DNA from: Sulfuricurvum sp.
GTDB taxonomy: Bacteria > Campylobacterota > Campylobacteria > Campylobacterales > Sulfurimonadaceae
Length of the DNA stretch: 64,000 bases
Assembly: GCF_028713855.1 (NCBI RefSeq)
Contig: NZ_JAQTNN010000013.1
Coordinates: 24,826 to 88,825 of the forward strand
Direction: 5' to 3'
The translations under genes were made by a program, and so were the position numbers. The notes below the pieces were generated by a model that worked only from the letters and a program-made list of their open reading frames with translations, was not told where the DNA came from and ran no database searches. Shown one piece after another: positions 28,400 to 38,339 of this stretch (its first letter is position 1; every line of letters begins with the position of its first letter).

Positions 28400-31300
28400 A
28401 TGAATAAAGGGCTTATCCTCAAATCGTTAGCGGCAGGTGTGGCAATCTACGCTATGGCAGGTTTTGTAGGGGTTCCATACCTCCTTAAACACGTAGCTCC
28501 CCAAAAAGTGGATGAAGCGACGAAGGGGGGGAAACTCTCTATAGATTCAGTCTCCTTCAACCCTTTTAGCTTCCATTTGAAACTTAAAAATCTGTCGTTC
28601 AAAACACCTCAGAACACCGATCTATTCGTACTCAAGGCTTTTTCGCTCAACCTCGATCCTACTGCTTATTTGTGGCGGGGTGCTTTATCGGTCAAAGAGA
28701 TCACCTTCAGCGAGCCTAAAATTACGATCCGGCGTGAGCAGAATGGTGATTTTAATTTTAAATGGCTCACCGAATTAGGGGGAGATGATAATAAAACACA
28801 AGAGAAACCTTCGGAACCTCTAGGGCTTATTATCAACCATTTTGCCCTCAATGAGGGAACGTTGGATTACAACGATTATTCGGACGGGAAAGCGTATAAC
28901 GTCGGCTTGGGACCGATAGGGTTCAATCTCGACAATATCGATCTGCGCCATCTTTCTAAAGAAAACGGGAAAATGCGTCTCTATGCGACGATCAACGAGG
29001 GGGGATTTGTCGATCTGAGCGGAAAAATAGACTCCCTCTCTCCTCTGAGCATTGGGGGAAGTATAGCGTTTGATTCCGGGAAACTTTATACTCCGTGGCG
29101 TTATTTTAAAGAGAAATTTCCGATCGAAGTAGCGGACGGTACGGCGGCATTCGGGTTTGATTACCGTTTTAACAGCAATGACGTGAATGATACCGAGCTC
29201 TCCAACCTCCACGTCGAAATGAACAAACTTCGCGTCATTCCTAAAGGTGAAGATCGTAATCTCCTCACCCTTGCTTCACTTAAAGTTGCCAAAGGTTCCG
29301 TACAGCCGCTTCGGAAGATTTTCAATGCCGAGATGATAGGGATAAACGGGATCAATATTGCGGCGGAACGCTCATCACAAGGAGAGATTGACTGGGTCAA
29401 CTACATCGAACAGATTCAAAAAGCATTTCCCGACGATGAGAATGAAACCAAAGTGCCGTGGCGTTTTGCTCTGGGAGGTGTGAATGTCGACAATGTCGGG
29501 CTACAATGGAGCGATCGTGCTCCGCGTGAACCGTATAATGCGAGCGTGAATAACCTCTCTATGCATACGGGATCGGTGAGCAGTGATGAAAAAACTCCGC
29601 TGACACTCTCTTTGAAAACCGATGCGATCCGTGTGGTACGTCAAAGTGATAATGCACTCACCGTTGGGATTGAGGGTATAGATGTAGATGGGATTGAGAT
29701 CGCTCGCGCAGGAAAATTTGCACAGGTACAAAAACTCTCTATTCGCCATCCTTCGGCAGCGCTGAATCGATTAAAAGACGGTTCGATCGATTTGTCGAAA
29801 TACGCTTACGCTTCGCCGGCAAAAGCGGAGTCAGAACCTTCTGCACCGTGGGGGTATCGTGTCGATGAGATTGCTTTGAACGACGGATCGGTAGCGTTTA
29901 GCGATGAGGTTCCGAAGAAAAAAGTGGATTTTAATCTGGATCAGCTGAACCTCAATCTTCGTGCTTTTGAGAGTAATCCCGCCCTTAAAAGCCATATCAG
30001 TGTACAGACACGAATCAATGAAAAAAGTACGTTTGATCTAAACGGAGATATTACCCGTTCCCCTGTGCGCAGCAGCGGTACGTTTGCTTTAAAAGGGCTG
30101 GATGTCTCTTGGTTTGATCCGTATTTGGAACCGAGTACGTATGTTTCATTGCGGCGTGGGAACGTGACATTGGCGGCACAGTATGATTATAATCCTTCCA
30201 AAACAGGGGTAAAAGGGAAAATCTCCCTCAGCGACTGGGTCGTAAACGATACACGGGATGATTCGGTATTGCTGGGATGGCAGAATATTGGTGCAACACC
30301 GTTTGTCTACGCCTATCCTGATAATCGTCTCAAAATCAACCAATTGGCTATTGACGGACTTTACACCAATGCATTGATTGACTCAAAAAAAGTATTGAAC
30401 TACACAACATTGAGTAAAAGCACAGCCGGTGAGACCAATACGATCAAGCCAAGCAGTAACCCTTTTGGAATCGACATTGTAAAACTGCTGGTTCGAGACA
30501 GCAGCGCTACGTTCAGCGATCAGTCGCTTCCTTTGCCGTTTAAAACCTACATCCACGATTTGGAAGGGTCGGTTTTGGGTATTTCGACGACCAAAGATGT
30601 GACGACATTTGTAAAGCTGCGCGGTGGGGTTGACCAATACGGTTTAGCAAAAGTTGACGGATCGCTTAATACCAAAGATCCTAAAAAATTCACCGATATA
30701 AAGGTGGTGTTTGATAACCTCGAACTTAAACATTACACCCCTTATTCACTTCAGTTTTTAGGGTACAAGATTGACGGCGGAAAACTCTTTTTGAATCTCG
30801 GGTATAAAATCGATGGGGGCAAACTCAACGGTGCGAATCAAGTCGTGATAAAACAAATCGAACTGGGTGCAGAAAAAGAGGGCGGGTCACCTTGGCCGAT
30901 GCGGTTTGTGGTAGCACTTTTGGAAGACTCTGAGGGAGTTATCGATGTCGATTTGCCGATCGAGGGGGATGTCAATAAACCCGATTTCAAATACGGGACG
31001 GTGGTATGGCAGGTGATCAAAAACCTCTTTACCAAAGCGGTTACCTCTCCCTTTAGGCTGTTAGGCTCTATTATGGGAATCGAGAGTGATACGCTCGCTT
31101 CAATCGATTTTGAGCCGGGATCCGCAACGCTGCTACCGCCTCAAGTTGAAAAACTGGATCAAATTACCAAGATGCTCACGAAACGTCCGAAGCTCTCTTT
31201 GGATGTGTACGGCGGATGGGATGAAGCGAGTGACGCCCATGCACTTAAAGCACGTAAACTCGTTCAGGCAGCATTGAAGATGAATGCAGGGCTTAAAATC

Positions 31301-31645
31301 GATTCTCCTCAAGCGATTAGTATGGAAATTCTTGAAGATATGGCAGAGGAGTCTTTGGAGAAAAAAGAGCGTAAAGAGCTGAAAGCTAAACTTGAAGAAC
31401 AGTATCCGCAAGAGGCGGCATTTGTGCGACATTATTCTGAAGCATTGATTGAAAAGCTTATCCCGCTTCAGCCACTTGCTCCACAAGAACTGCAGGTTTT
31501 GGCACATCAGCGCTCGGATGCGATTCGAAACTATTTGCTGAGAACACCGGAATTTGAAAAACGAATTATTGTTAAAGCAGAGGAGATGATTAAAGTAACA
31601 AAAACGGCAGAAATTCCGGTGCGAATGGAAATTGTTGTTCCATAA
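28400..31645 (+). CDS. DUF748 / AsmA-like giant envelope protein
   Basis: A 1081-residue protein with one N-terminal membrane helix (about 10-30) and a long periplasmic part. The start resembles DUF748 proteins of the AsmA superfamily ([17 protein letters not shown], then [12 protein letters not shown]). Repeated beta-rich blocks follow. A segment with GYKIDGGKL twice (about 790-815) is typical of the family. The C-terminal region (about 895-1080) looks like a divergent OmpA-type fold ([21 protein letters not shown]). AsmA relatives bridge the envelope and move phospholipids, so a similar role is possible. The ATG at 28400 has GAGGGG upstream. It is divergent from nrdB. Confidence 0.85.
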   Translation: MNKGLILKSLAAGVAIYAMAGFVGVPYLLKHVAPQKVDEATKGGKLSIDSVSFNPFSFHLKLKNLSFKTPQNTDLFVLKAFSLNLDPTAYLWRGALSVKEITFSEPKITIRREQNGDFNFKWLTELGGDDNKTQEKPSEPLGLIINHFALNEGTLDYNDYSDGKAYNVGLGPIGFNLDNIDLRHLSKENGKMRLYATINEGGFVDLSGKIDSLSPLSIGGSIAFDSGKLYTPWRYFKEKFPIEVADGTAAFGFDYRFNSNDVNDTELSNLHVEMNKLRVIPKGEDRNLLTLASLKVAKGSVQPLRKIFNAEMIGINGINIAAERSSQGEIDWVNYIEQIQKAFPDDENETKVPWRFALGGVNVDNVGLQWSDRAPREPYNASVNNLSMHTGSVSSDEKTPLTLSLKTDAIRVVRQSDNALTVGIEGIDVDGIEIARAGKFAQVQKLSIRHPSAALNRLKDGSIDLSKYAYASPAKAESEPSAPWGYRVDEIALNDGSVAFSDEVPKKKVDFNLDQLNLNLRAFESNPALKSHISVQTRINEKSTFDLNGDITRSPVRSSGTFALKGLDVSWFDPYLEPSTYVSLRRGNVTLAAQYDYNPSKTGVKGKISLSDWVVNDTRDDSVLLGWQNIGATPFVYAYPDNRLKINQLAIDGLYTNALIDSKKVLNYTTLSKSTAGETNTIKPSSNPFGIDIVKLLVRDSSATFSDQSLPLPFKTYIHDLEGSVLGISTTKDVTTFVKLRGGVDQYGLAKVDGSLNTKDPKKFTDIKVVFDNLELKHYTPYSLQFLGYKIDGGKLFLNLGYKIDGGKLNGANQVVIKQIELGAEKEGGSPWPMRFVVALLEDSEGVIDVDLPIEGDVNKPDFKYGTVVWQVIKNLFTKAVTSPFRLLGSIMGIESDTLASIDFEPGSATLLPPQVEKLDQITKMLTKRPKLSLDVYGGWDEASDAHALKARKLVQAALKMNAGLKIDSPQAISMEILEDMAEESLEKKERKELKAKLEEQYPQEAAFVRHYSEALIEKLIPLQPLAPQELQVLAHQRSDAIRNYLLRTPEFEKRIIVKAEEMIKVTKTAEIPVRMEIVVP

Positions 31646-31697
31646 TGATTAACATTTGGTTCAATCAGGCTTATTTTTAAATTCGCTCGATTCACCC

Positions 31698-31703
31698 TAT
31701 AAT
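31698..31703 (+). promoter_or_regulatory. Promoter -10 (TATAAT) for the YeiH-like gene
   Basis: A consensus TATAAT followed by a short leader and AGGAG before the ATG at 31732. The box overlaps an upstream in-frame ATG (31702), which argues against that ATG as the start. Confidence 0.55.
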
Positions 31704-31731
31704 GTCATTATTAAAATTTATAGGAGCAATT

Positions 31732-32835
31732 ATGTCGTTTTCACCGCAAAAGCGCAAAGATACCCTCAGCGGCATCTTGTTTGTCGCTATATTTGCCGCA
31801 GCCGCGACAATGATCGCTGATTTGGCTGTTGTCAAAAATTTGGGAATATCTCCTTTGGTTGTGGGGATTGTTCTGGGGATCTTTTTCGCCAATACTCTTC
31901 ATAATCGTATCCCTTCCGTTTGGGAGGGAGGGATTACCTTCTCGGGCAAAAAAATCCTCCGATTCGCTATCGTTTTTTACGGTTTCCGGATTACATTTCA
32001 GCAGATTGAACAAGTAGGTATAGAGGGATTCATGGTCTCTTTAATCATGCTTTCTAGTACGTTTATCCTTGGAACTTATTTGGCTCAAAAGTTTTTTAAA
32101 CTCGACCGTGATACTTCTATGTTGACCGCTGCGGGAGCATCCGTGTGCGGTGCGGCAGCTGTTTTGGCAACTGAGCCGGTATTGAAAAGCGAAGAGTACA
32201 AAACAGCCATCGCTGTTTCAATGGTTGTCCTTTTTGGAACGATTTCGATGTTTTTGTACCCTGTATTGTATGCGGCGATTATTGAACCCGCAACCGGATT
32301 TTTACACATGGCTCCGACAACGTTCGGGATGTATGTAGGGGGTACGATTCATGAAGTAGCTCAAGTGGTCGCGGTTCCGGCATCGATTCCGGGTGCAAGT
32401 GCCGATATGGCAAATACCGCCGTCATCGTTAAAATGACACGGGTTATTATGATCGCCCCTATGTTGATCGTATTAGGGATATATCTTTCGTATACTGCCA
32501 AGAAAAGCGGGACAGCAGGAGGTGGTGTTAAGCTCGTTATCCCTTGGTTTGCCGTCTACTTTGTCGGCATGGCAGGCGTTAACTCACTTTTACTCCAATA
32601 TACCGATGCACATGCTGCTGCGGCGATAACCACAATAATTAAATCCATGATCAGCAATATCAATCTCATAGATACGTTCTTGTTGACGATGGCTATGACG
32701 GCACTGGGAATGGGAACACGCTTCGCCAAATTCAAAGGACTCGGATTGGCCCCTATTTATGCAGCTGGTTCTATGTTTATTTGGTTGGTTATAGGCGGTT
32801 TTGTCATTACTCAATGGGTTGTGGCAACATTTTAA
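31732..32835 (+). CDS. YeiH/UPF0324-family membrane transporter (putative sulfate exporter)
   Basis: A polytopic inner-membrane protein of 367 residues with about ten hydrophobic segments. Family segments are visible: LGISPLVVGIVLGI, KKILRFAIVFYGFRITF and AAGASVCGAAAVLATEP. The family is annotated as putative sulfate exporters, but direct transport evidence is thin. I chose the ATG at 31732 with AGGAG five bases upstream. A long hairpin follows the stop. Confidence 0.88.
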   Translation: MSFSPQKRKDTLSGILFVAIFAAAATMIADLAVVKNLGISPLVVGIVLGIFFANTLHNRIPSVWEGGITFSGKKILRFAIVFYGFRITFQQIEQVGIEGFMVSLIMLSSTFILGTYLAQKFFKLDRDTSMLTAAGASVCGAAAVLATEPVLKSEEYKTAIAVSMVVLFGTISMFLYPVLYAAIIEPATGFLHMAPTTFGMYVGGTIHEVAQVVAVPASIPGASADMANTAVIVKMTRVIMIAPMLIVLGIYLSYTAKKSGTAGGGVKLVIPWFAVYFVGMAGVNSLLLQYTDAHAAAAITTIIKSMISNINLIDTFLLTMAMTALGMGTRFAKFKGLGLAPIYAAGSMFIWLVIGGFVITQWVVATF

Positions 32836-32841
32836 TGTCAA

Positions 32842-32873
32842 TTTGTCTCTTTTTTTGCTAGAAAAGAGACAAA
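32842..32873 (+). terminator. Terminator-like hairpin after the YeiH-like gene
   Basis: A perfect 12-base stem (TTTGTCTCTTTT-type arm at 32842-32853 with 32862-32873) and an eight-base loop, seven bases after the stop. The plus-strand flank is A-rich rather than T-rich, so efficiency is uncertain. Confidence 0.45.
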
Positions 32874-33077
32874 AAACTTATCTCATCCGATGGCACAACA
32901 CTTCCACTCAATGTTCTTCCCAATCTTAACATCTCTAGGCGTACAGTTTTATCCTTCTTGGTACTGAAAAAAGTATTTTGTAGTTATTCAATGAAATTAT
33001 AAGTAAACTATATTTTTAATTTAGTCAATAAGTCTATTCTATTATAGTATTAAATAATAATATGAGAATGAGACTCA

Positions 33078-34136
33078 ATGAATAGTAAAATCTATAATTT
33101 ACAAGCGTTACGCGGAATAGCAGTTTTATTTGTCATCTTTTATCATATGTTAGGCATTGAACATAAGTACAATTATCCATATTGTGTAATCCCCCATTTC
33201 TTTGCTGTAGGTTATATAGGAGTAGATATTTTTTTTGTAATTAGTGGTTTTATTTTGACTACTATTACAAAAGATTATTTTGGAAATCGGAGTAAGTTTT
33301 ATAAATTTGTCTATTTCAGATTTACAAGAATTTATCCTCTGTATTGGCTTTACACAATTTTATTATTGCCAATCGTGTTTATAAAACCTGAATGGATACA
33401 TCAACAATTTAATTTGTTAGCTTCATTCCTCCTCTTCCCCTCCGATAAGATGCCTTTGGTTTTAGTCGGATGGACCTTAGTCTATGAGGTCTATTTTTAT
33501 ATTATTTTCGGATTATTTATCCTTTTCGGAACTCAAAATAAACTATTAATGTATTCACTGCTCTGGTTTTCTTTTATAGCTATTGGAAGTATTATTTTTA
33601 ATGACAATTATCTATTACTAAACTTCATCACTGATCCTTGGGGTGTTGAATTTATATTAGGGATTTTATTAGGAATATATTTTCTTAAATATGATTACCG
33701 AATCCCTTTTGCAAAATTACTTCTTCTCTTTTCATTTTTAATACTGTTTTTTATAGCATATTATCAACATGGTAGTTTGCTTGATATTGAAGGATGGCCC
33801 AGAATACTTATATACGGGATTCCTGCTTTCTTGCTCGTACTTTTTGCTATTGAAGTTGAGCAACAAGGATTTATTCTACATAGATTTTTAATAAAACTTG
33901 GGGATGCTTCATACTCTATCTATTTATCTCATCTCTTTATTGTAAATGCCATAGGAGTAATATTTATTAAGTTTTGGGTTCATGGACATATTTTCGAATT
34001 AACGATGGTGGCTGTGATGATTACTGTAGCTTTGTTGTATGGATTGATTAGTTATAAATATATTGAAACTCCTATTATTAATTATGCAAAGTCTTTCTAT
34101 CTAAAGAGAAAGAGACTCGATAATAGCCAAACATAG
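33078..34136 (+). CDS. Acyltransferase 3 (OafA/YrhL-type) membrane protein
   Basis: A 352-residue membrane acyltransferase with about ten hydrophobic segments. Family signatures: NLQALRGIAVLFVIFYH at the N-terminus (with the conserved His and Arg), GYIGVDIFFVISGFIL and FRFTRIYPLYW. Such enzymes O-acetylate surface polysaccharides, lipopolysaccharide or secreted compounds. The gene is visibly more AT-rich than its neighbours and stands alone between unrelated genes, which suggests later acquisition. Its acceptor cannot be told. Confidence 0.9.
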   Translation: MNSKIYNLQALRGIAVLFVIFYHMLGIEHKYNYPYCVIPHFFAVGYIGVDIFFVISGFILTTITKDYFGNRSKFYKFVYFRFTRIYPLYWLYTILLLPIVFIKPEWIHQQFNLLASFLLFPSDKMPLVLVGWTLVYEVYFYIIFGLFILFGTQNKLLMYSLLWFSFIAIGSIIFNDNYLLLNFITDPWGVEFILGILLGIYFLKYDYRIPFAKLLLLFSFLILFFIAYYQHGSLLDIEGWPRILIYGIPAFLLVLFAIEVEQQGFILHRFLIKLGDASYSIYLSHLFIVNAIGVIFIKFWVHGHIFELTMVAVMITVALLYGLISYKYIETPIINYAKSFYLKRKRLDNSQT

Positions 34137-34146
34137 TAAAGTGTTT

Positions 34147-35655
34147 TTATCTCTTTCTATAGCTCAATGCTTCCAAAAGATGAGCTTTTCCGAGATCTTT
34201 TTCACCTTCGATATCGGCGATCGTTCGTGCTACCTTGAGTACACGGCTCACCGCTCGAAACGATAAACCATATCTCCCGATTGCTTGATCGATTATCGGT
34301 TGAGTCTCCGCATTTAACGGACAGTATTGTGTAATTTCAGCATCGCTGAGCGCACCGTTAAGCCGCTTTTGCCCCCGCTGTTTTTGCCGTAAAAAAGCTT
34401 GACGTACTTTTGCATGGAGTTCGTGGGAACTGACACTTGCTTTGTCCTCTGCACTTACCGCATGCATTTGTACATAGAGATCGATACGATCCAAAAAGGG
34501 ATCAGAGAGGCGTGATTTGTATCGGTTGATCTCCAAATCACTGCATCGGCAGGCGATTGAGGTGCTGAACAAATTTCCGCAGGGGCAGGGGTTCATGGCT
34601 GCAACAAATAGAAAATCGGCATCGTAGGTCACTTTGGTATTAACCCGTGAAATACGGATATGGCGATCTTCTAAGGGCTCGCGTAACGCTTCAAGAACGG
34701 TTTTGGAAAAATGGGGAAGCTCATCAAAAAATAAAATTCCGGAATTTGCCAGTCCGACTTCTCCGATTTGTGCTTTATGGGTTCCCCCCCCGAAAATACT
34801 TGCCCCGGTACTGGAGTGGTGCGGTGATCGAAAGGGTCTCATTGGTGTAAATGTAGGCTCTTTCCCTTCGAGTATTTCGAGTTTGGCACATTCAAGCATC
34901 TCATCGTTATGAAGCGGTGGGAGAATATGAACAAGCCGTTTGGCTATCATTGATTTTCCGCTTCCCGGAGATCCTTCAAGTAGGAGATTATGCATCCCCG
35001 CCGCGGCTATCAAAGCGGAACGTTTAGCATGCTCTTGCCCCTTGATCTCGATAAAGTCCAGAGGATAGTGCTCATGATAGTAGTAGTTTCTATTATTATG
35101 GGTGACGTGATTAAAATCAAAGGTGCTGACATGGGACGCCGTTTCCGGAATTTCTTCAGCACGTAAAAGATTTAAAGCATCGGTGAGGGTGGCAACACCG
35201 TAAAAAGCGATTCCCGGTATTTTGGAGAGCTTAGGGAGGCTGAGTTTAGGGACAATGGCGCGAGTTATCGAACCTTGATTTGCCAAAGAGAGGATGATAG
35301 GGTAGAGGAGGGTATTCTCGGTAACGCTTCCATCCAATCCCAGCTCTCCGAATACGTACCAATTATCTATATCCCCCTCATAATTACCCAAAGCGATAAG
35401 TGCTGCAATCGGGAGATCAAAATGAGAACCTTCTTTGCGTAAATCGCTAGGTGCAAGGTTGACGGTTAGTCGTTTGGGTGGGAATGTAAATCCATTGCTA
35501 AGAAGGGCTGATTTTACCCGTTCTTTGGATTCGGTGATGGCGGTATTGGCCATACCGACAATACTAAAGGCCGGCAATCCTTTCGTCGCGGTGAATTGAA
35601 CTTCGACCGTTTTGGCGTCAATCCCCTCAAATGTTGCACATTGCAGCTGTTTCAT
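34147..35655 (-). CDS. comM: YifB/ComM family Mg-chelatase-like AAA ATPase
   Basis: A 502-residue AAA+ ATPase. The N-terminal Lon-protease-like fold is followed by the Mg-chelatase ATPase core with Walker A LEGSPGSGKSMIAKRL, GEVGLANSGILFFDELPHFS (Walker B) and FVAAMNPCPCGN, then a C-terminal domain with SFRAVSRVLKVARTIADIEG. In Vibrio, ComM is a helicase that promotes branch migration during natural transformation; YifB homologues are also found in strains not known to be competent. The start has GGAG at five bases. Confidence 0.93.
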   Translation of the reverse strand: MKQLQCATFEGIDAKTVEVQFTATKGLPAFSIVGMANTAITESKERVKSALLSNGFTFPPKRLTVNLAPSDLRKEGSHFDLPIAALIALGNYEGDIDNWYVFGELGLDGSVTENTLLYPIILSLANQGSITRAIVPKLSLPKLSKIPGIAFYGVATLTDALNLLRAEEIPETASHVSTFDFNHVTHNNRNYYYHEHYPLDFIEIKGQEHAKRSALIAAAGMHNLLLEGSPGSGKSMIAKRLVHILPPLHNDEMLECAKLEILEGKEPTFTPMRPFRSPHHSSTGASIFGGGTHKAQIGEVGLANSGILFFDELPHFSKTVLEALREPLEDRHIRISRVNTKVTYDADFLFVAAMNPCPCGNLFSTSIACRCSDLEINRYKSRLSDPFLDRIDLYVQMHAVSAEDKASVSSHELHAKVRQAFLRQKQRGQKRLNGALSDAEITQYCPLNAETQPIIDQAIGRYGLSFRAVSRVLKVARTIADIEGEKDLGKAHLLEALSYRKR

Positions 35656-35727
35656 TCCTACTCCGTTTCTTGTGAGGACAATAGGATGCTGGAAACAAAT
35701 GAGTAGGCCAATTTTCAGTATTCCTTC

Positions 35728-35967
35728 TTACCTCTGTGCTATACAAACCGTATTGAGAGGGTTTTGTTTACTCAATTGTACTAATTCGCCCTTTTTCCTA
35801 TTGCAATTTTGTTGGGCTTTTTCGAGTGCTATGTCTGCACTTGTTTTTCCACCACCGATATTTTTAAGAACTACAACGGTACTGATAACCATAAATAAAA
35901 AGCAGACAGCGATAATAGCTGCAACCAGATAGATGTTGTAGTATTTTTGATTTAGCAGGAGTTTCAT
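35728..35967 (-). CDS. Small single-pass membrane protein
   Basis: A 79-residue protein with one strong hydrophobic segment (about 12-34) and a charged C-terminal part with two cysteines (QQNCNRKKGEL and NTVCIAQR). I chose the ATG at 35967 because GGAGG lies six bases upstream; an upstream reading to 36042 lacks a ribosome site. The C-terminal part probably faces the periplasm, where the cysteines could pair (inference). I recognise no family. Confidence 0.65.
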   Translation of the reverse strand: MKLLLNQKYYNIYLVAAIIAVCFLFMVISTVVVLKNIGGGKTSADIALEKAQQNCNRKKGELVQLSKQNPLNTVCIAQR

Positions 35968-36133
35968 AACATACCTCCAAAATGAATTATCGGTATATTG
36001 TAATGCCCTTAAAATAAATACTATTACTGTTTTTCTGTACAAATAAAAAATTTAAGATTCTAAATATAACTACAGTTAACTGATAAAGTTATATTTAACG
36101 CGGTAATTGTATCAAAAGTAGGGAGGGAAAAAG

Positions 36134-36158
36134 TAAATATTGCGTAATGCAATATTTA
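36134..36158 (-). terminator. Rho-independent terminator of the clpP-GGDEF-def operon
   Basis: Perfect ten-base arms TAAATATTGC and GCAATATTTA with a five-base loop. On the minus strand the stem is followed by CTTTTTC. It lies nine bases past the def stop. Confidence 0.7.
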
Positions 36159-36166
36159 TGGAAGGG

Positions 36167-36682
36167 TTATTTTTTTTCTTTGAGAACTTTTTTATACTCT
36201 TTTTCAAATTTCTTGCGACGATGATAGGAGAGTTTTTCAATGAAGAGTTTTCCCTCAAGATGATCGATTTCGTGCTGAATTGCGATAGCAAGAAGATCGG
36301 TTGCATGGAGAACGCAGGCTTCACCGTGACGGTTTTGGTAGTGGAGGGTAAGGGATTCATACCGTTCCACGTCTTCGTAGAAACCGGGAACGCTTAGACA
36401 TCCCTCTTGATACAGGACATTCCCTCTGGGGGTATGAATAATAGGATTGATAACTTCGAGAAGGTTCTCTTTGGATTGTTGACCCTCTTCATCAGGAATG
36501 CAGAGGATAATAGCACGGATAGGATTTGCCACTTGAATAGAGGCCAATCCTATCCCATTAGAGCTCATCATTGTCTCATACATATCGTCTAAAAAGCGAT
36601 GCAGAACATCATCAAAACTCAGGACTTCGAGAGAACGGGTTTTGAGTTGTTTATTCGGATAAGTGATAATCGGGAGAATCAT
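36167..36682 (-). CDS. def: Peptide deformylase
   Basis: Removes the formyl group from new proteins. The 171 residues show the three family motifs: GIGLAS (usually GxGLAA), EGCLS with the metal-binding Cys, and QHEIDHLEG with the two metal His and the catalytic Glu. I chose the ATG at 36682 (MILPIITYPNKQL) with AAGG upstream; the frame is open further but overlaps the GGDEF gene. It follows clpP and a GGDEF-fold gene; clpP and def are also neighbours in Campylobacter. Confidence 0.95.
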   Translation of the reverse strand: MILPIITYPNKQLKTRSLEVLSFDDVLHRFLDDMYETMMSSNGIGLASIQVANPIRAIILCIPDEEGQQSKENLLEVINPIIHTPRGNVLYQEGCLSVPGFYEDVERYESLTLHYQNRHGEACVLHATDLLAIAIQHEIDHLEGKLFIEKLSYHRRKKFEKEYKKVLKEKK

Positions 36683-36689
36683 AGTAACC

Positions 36690-37727
36690 TTACGGATTGC
36701 AGACCATGTAGCGGAGGGTAGGTTCCTTGTCTGCCGCTTCCATTGCATTTAGTGTACATACGAGGGTTTGCTCAACCCCTGCGGATACGTTGAGTTCAGC
36801 GACGCCGATGGCGATGCGCAGTTGAATTTCCTGCTCAGCCAGGAAAAAGTTACTGGAGGCGACGAGGTCGAACAGACGCTCAGACGCCCGTTTCGCACTA
36901 TCGATATCGGTATGTTTCAAGACCATTGCAAAAATACCTTCACCGTAATGGGCGACAATATCACTTCGGCGTGACGTTTTCAGAAGCAGTCGCGCAACAG
37001 TACGTACCATAAGCTGCTGTGCTTTTTCACTTTGAATCGCACTTCCGGTGTCCTTAGAGAGGCGTACTGTGATAAGAGAGCTTTTATGCTTGAATTCATC
37101 GATAAGATGGCGTTCTTGTTCGAGTCTTGTGAGAAGATAGCGTTTATTGTAAACCCCGTATTGGTTGTCGAAAATAGTCTCATTTTCAACTTGCTTGACG
37201 ATGGTCGCAGTTTCTTCATAGATAGTTTTCATATGAGTAACCTGTTTTTTCAGGATACCGCTGAGTTTTCCGACATCATTCCCTAACGAGGCAAGCAGAT
37301 CGCTTGCTCCGCTCAAAGAGGGGACACTTTTGATCTCCTCTTTCCGTTTGTCCAAAATTTTCTCCATTAAGGAGATGTTTTTGTAGAGGGTTGCGCTGAG
37401 CTGTAGAATACTTTTAACGGAAGAAAAACCGCGCTTGAGGGTTTTTTCCAGTTCAATGCTCTTTTCATCTTCGTTATCCTCTTCAAGCTCTAAAATAGAG
37501 CCGATTTGGCGGCGGAGACTTTCGCTTTTTTCTTCCAAAATACGATCGAAATAGAGGGCAAAATTATTTGGAGTAGGGGGGAGATTATCTGAGATAAGAG
37601 CGGTGAGAACCTCTTTAGCGAATATTTCAAGATCGCTGGTAGGGTCACCTAAAGAGCTAGCACTGATAAATCCTTCTTCACTGCTTTTTGAGCGTTGCGA
37701 ACGTTTAGGATCACCGAGAGTTGCCAT
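36690..37727 (-). CDS. Degenerate GGDEF-domain protein between clpP and def
   Basis: A soluble 345-residue protein. The N-terminal half is charged and helical (about 30-180, possible coiled coil in the 70-180 region). The C-terminal half (about 185-340) has a GGDEF fold, including NQYGVYNKRYLLTRLEQE. The active-site motif reads HYGEGIFAMVL where GGDEF is expected, so cyclase activity is doubtful; it may bind GTP or cyclic-di-GMP or a protein partner. It lies in one operon with tig, clpP and def, which suggests a link to protein quality control or simply conserved linkage. Confidence 0.82.
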   Translation of the reverse strand: MATLGDPKRSQRSKSSEEGFISASSLGDPTSDLEIFAKEVLTALISDNLPPTPNNFALYFDRILEEKSESLRRQIGSILELEEDNEDEKSIELEKTLKRGFSSVKSILQLSATLYKNISLMEKILDKRKEEIKSVPSLSGASDLLASLGNDVGKLSGILKKQVTHMKTIYEETATIVKQVENETIFDNQYGVYNKRYLLTRLEQERHLIDEFKHKSSLITVRLSKDTGSAIQSEKAQQLMVRTVARLLLKTSRRSDIVAHYGEGIFAMVLKHTDIDSAKRASERLFDLVASSNFFLAEQEIQLRIAIGVAELNVSAGVEQTLVCTLNAMEAADKEPTLRYMVCNP

Positions 37728-37737
37728 GTATTAGCCT

Positions 37738-38334
37738 TTATTTCTCTTCTTTTTCTTTTTGAACAAGTACTTCGTCGATGATACCATAGGTTACCGCTTC
37801 AGCGGCTGACATGAAATTATCACGGTCAGTATCTTTTTCCAATTTTTTAACACTTTGTCCGCAGTTTTTTGCCAAAATTTCATTCAGCTCTGCTTTCATA
37901 CGCAAAATCTCTTTGGCTTGGATCTCGATGTCGGTTGCCTGACCTTGAGCACCGCCGAGAGGCTGATGGATCATGATACGTGCATGCGGAAGGGCGTAAC
38001 GTTTCCCTTTTGTGCCTGAACTGAGTAAGAATGCTCCCATCGATGCCGCTTGTCCGATGCAGATCGTACTGACGTCGGGACGGATGTAATTCATTGTATC
38101 GTAAATCGCCATTCCGGAAGTGATAACACCTCCCGGAGAGTTAATATAGAAATAGATATCTTTTTGAGGATCTTCCGCTTCCAAAAAGAGCATTTGTGCT
38201 ACGATCGAAGAAGCAACAGGATCGTTAACTTCACCGCTGAGCATAATGATACGGTCTTTGAGAAGACGTGAATAAATATCATACGAGCGCTCACCGCGCC
38301 CCGTTTTTTCAATGACGTAAGGGATGTAACTCAT
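37738..38334 (-). CDS. clpP: ATP-dependent Clp protease proteolytic subunit
   Basis: ClpP forms the barrel protease used by ClpA or ClpX. The 198 residues show the catalytic Ser in [14 protein letters not shown], the His in [14 protein letters not shown] and the Asp in DTDRDNFMS. It lies six bases after tig and ten before the GGDEF-fold gene. The order tig-clpP is widespread and is typical of Campylobacterota next to folE and fliI. Confidence 0.97.
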   Translation of the reverse strand: MSYIPYVIEKTGRGERSYDIYSRLLKDRIIMLSGEVNDPVASSIVAQMLFLEAEDPQKDIYFYINSPGGVITSGMAIYDTMNYIRPDVSTICIGQAASMGAFLLSSGTKGKRYALPHARIMIHQPLGGAQGQATDIEIQAKEILRMKAELNEILAKNCGQSVKKLEKDTDRDNFMSAAEAVTYGIIDEVLVQKEKEEK

Positions 38335-38339
38335 CGTGA

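Noticed and set aside
30760..30835. Internal tandem duplication in the DUF748 gene (GYKIDGGKL twice)
   Set aside because: This doubled segment is typical of the family, so it is not a recent event.
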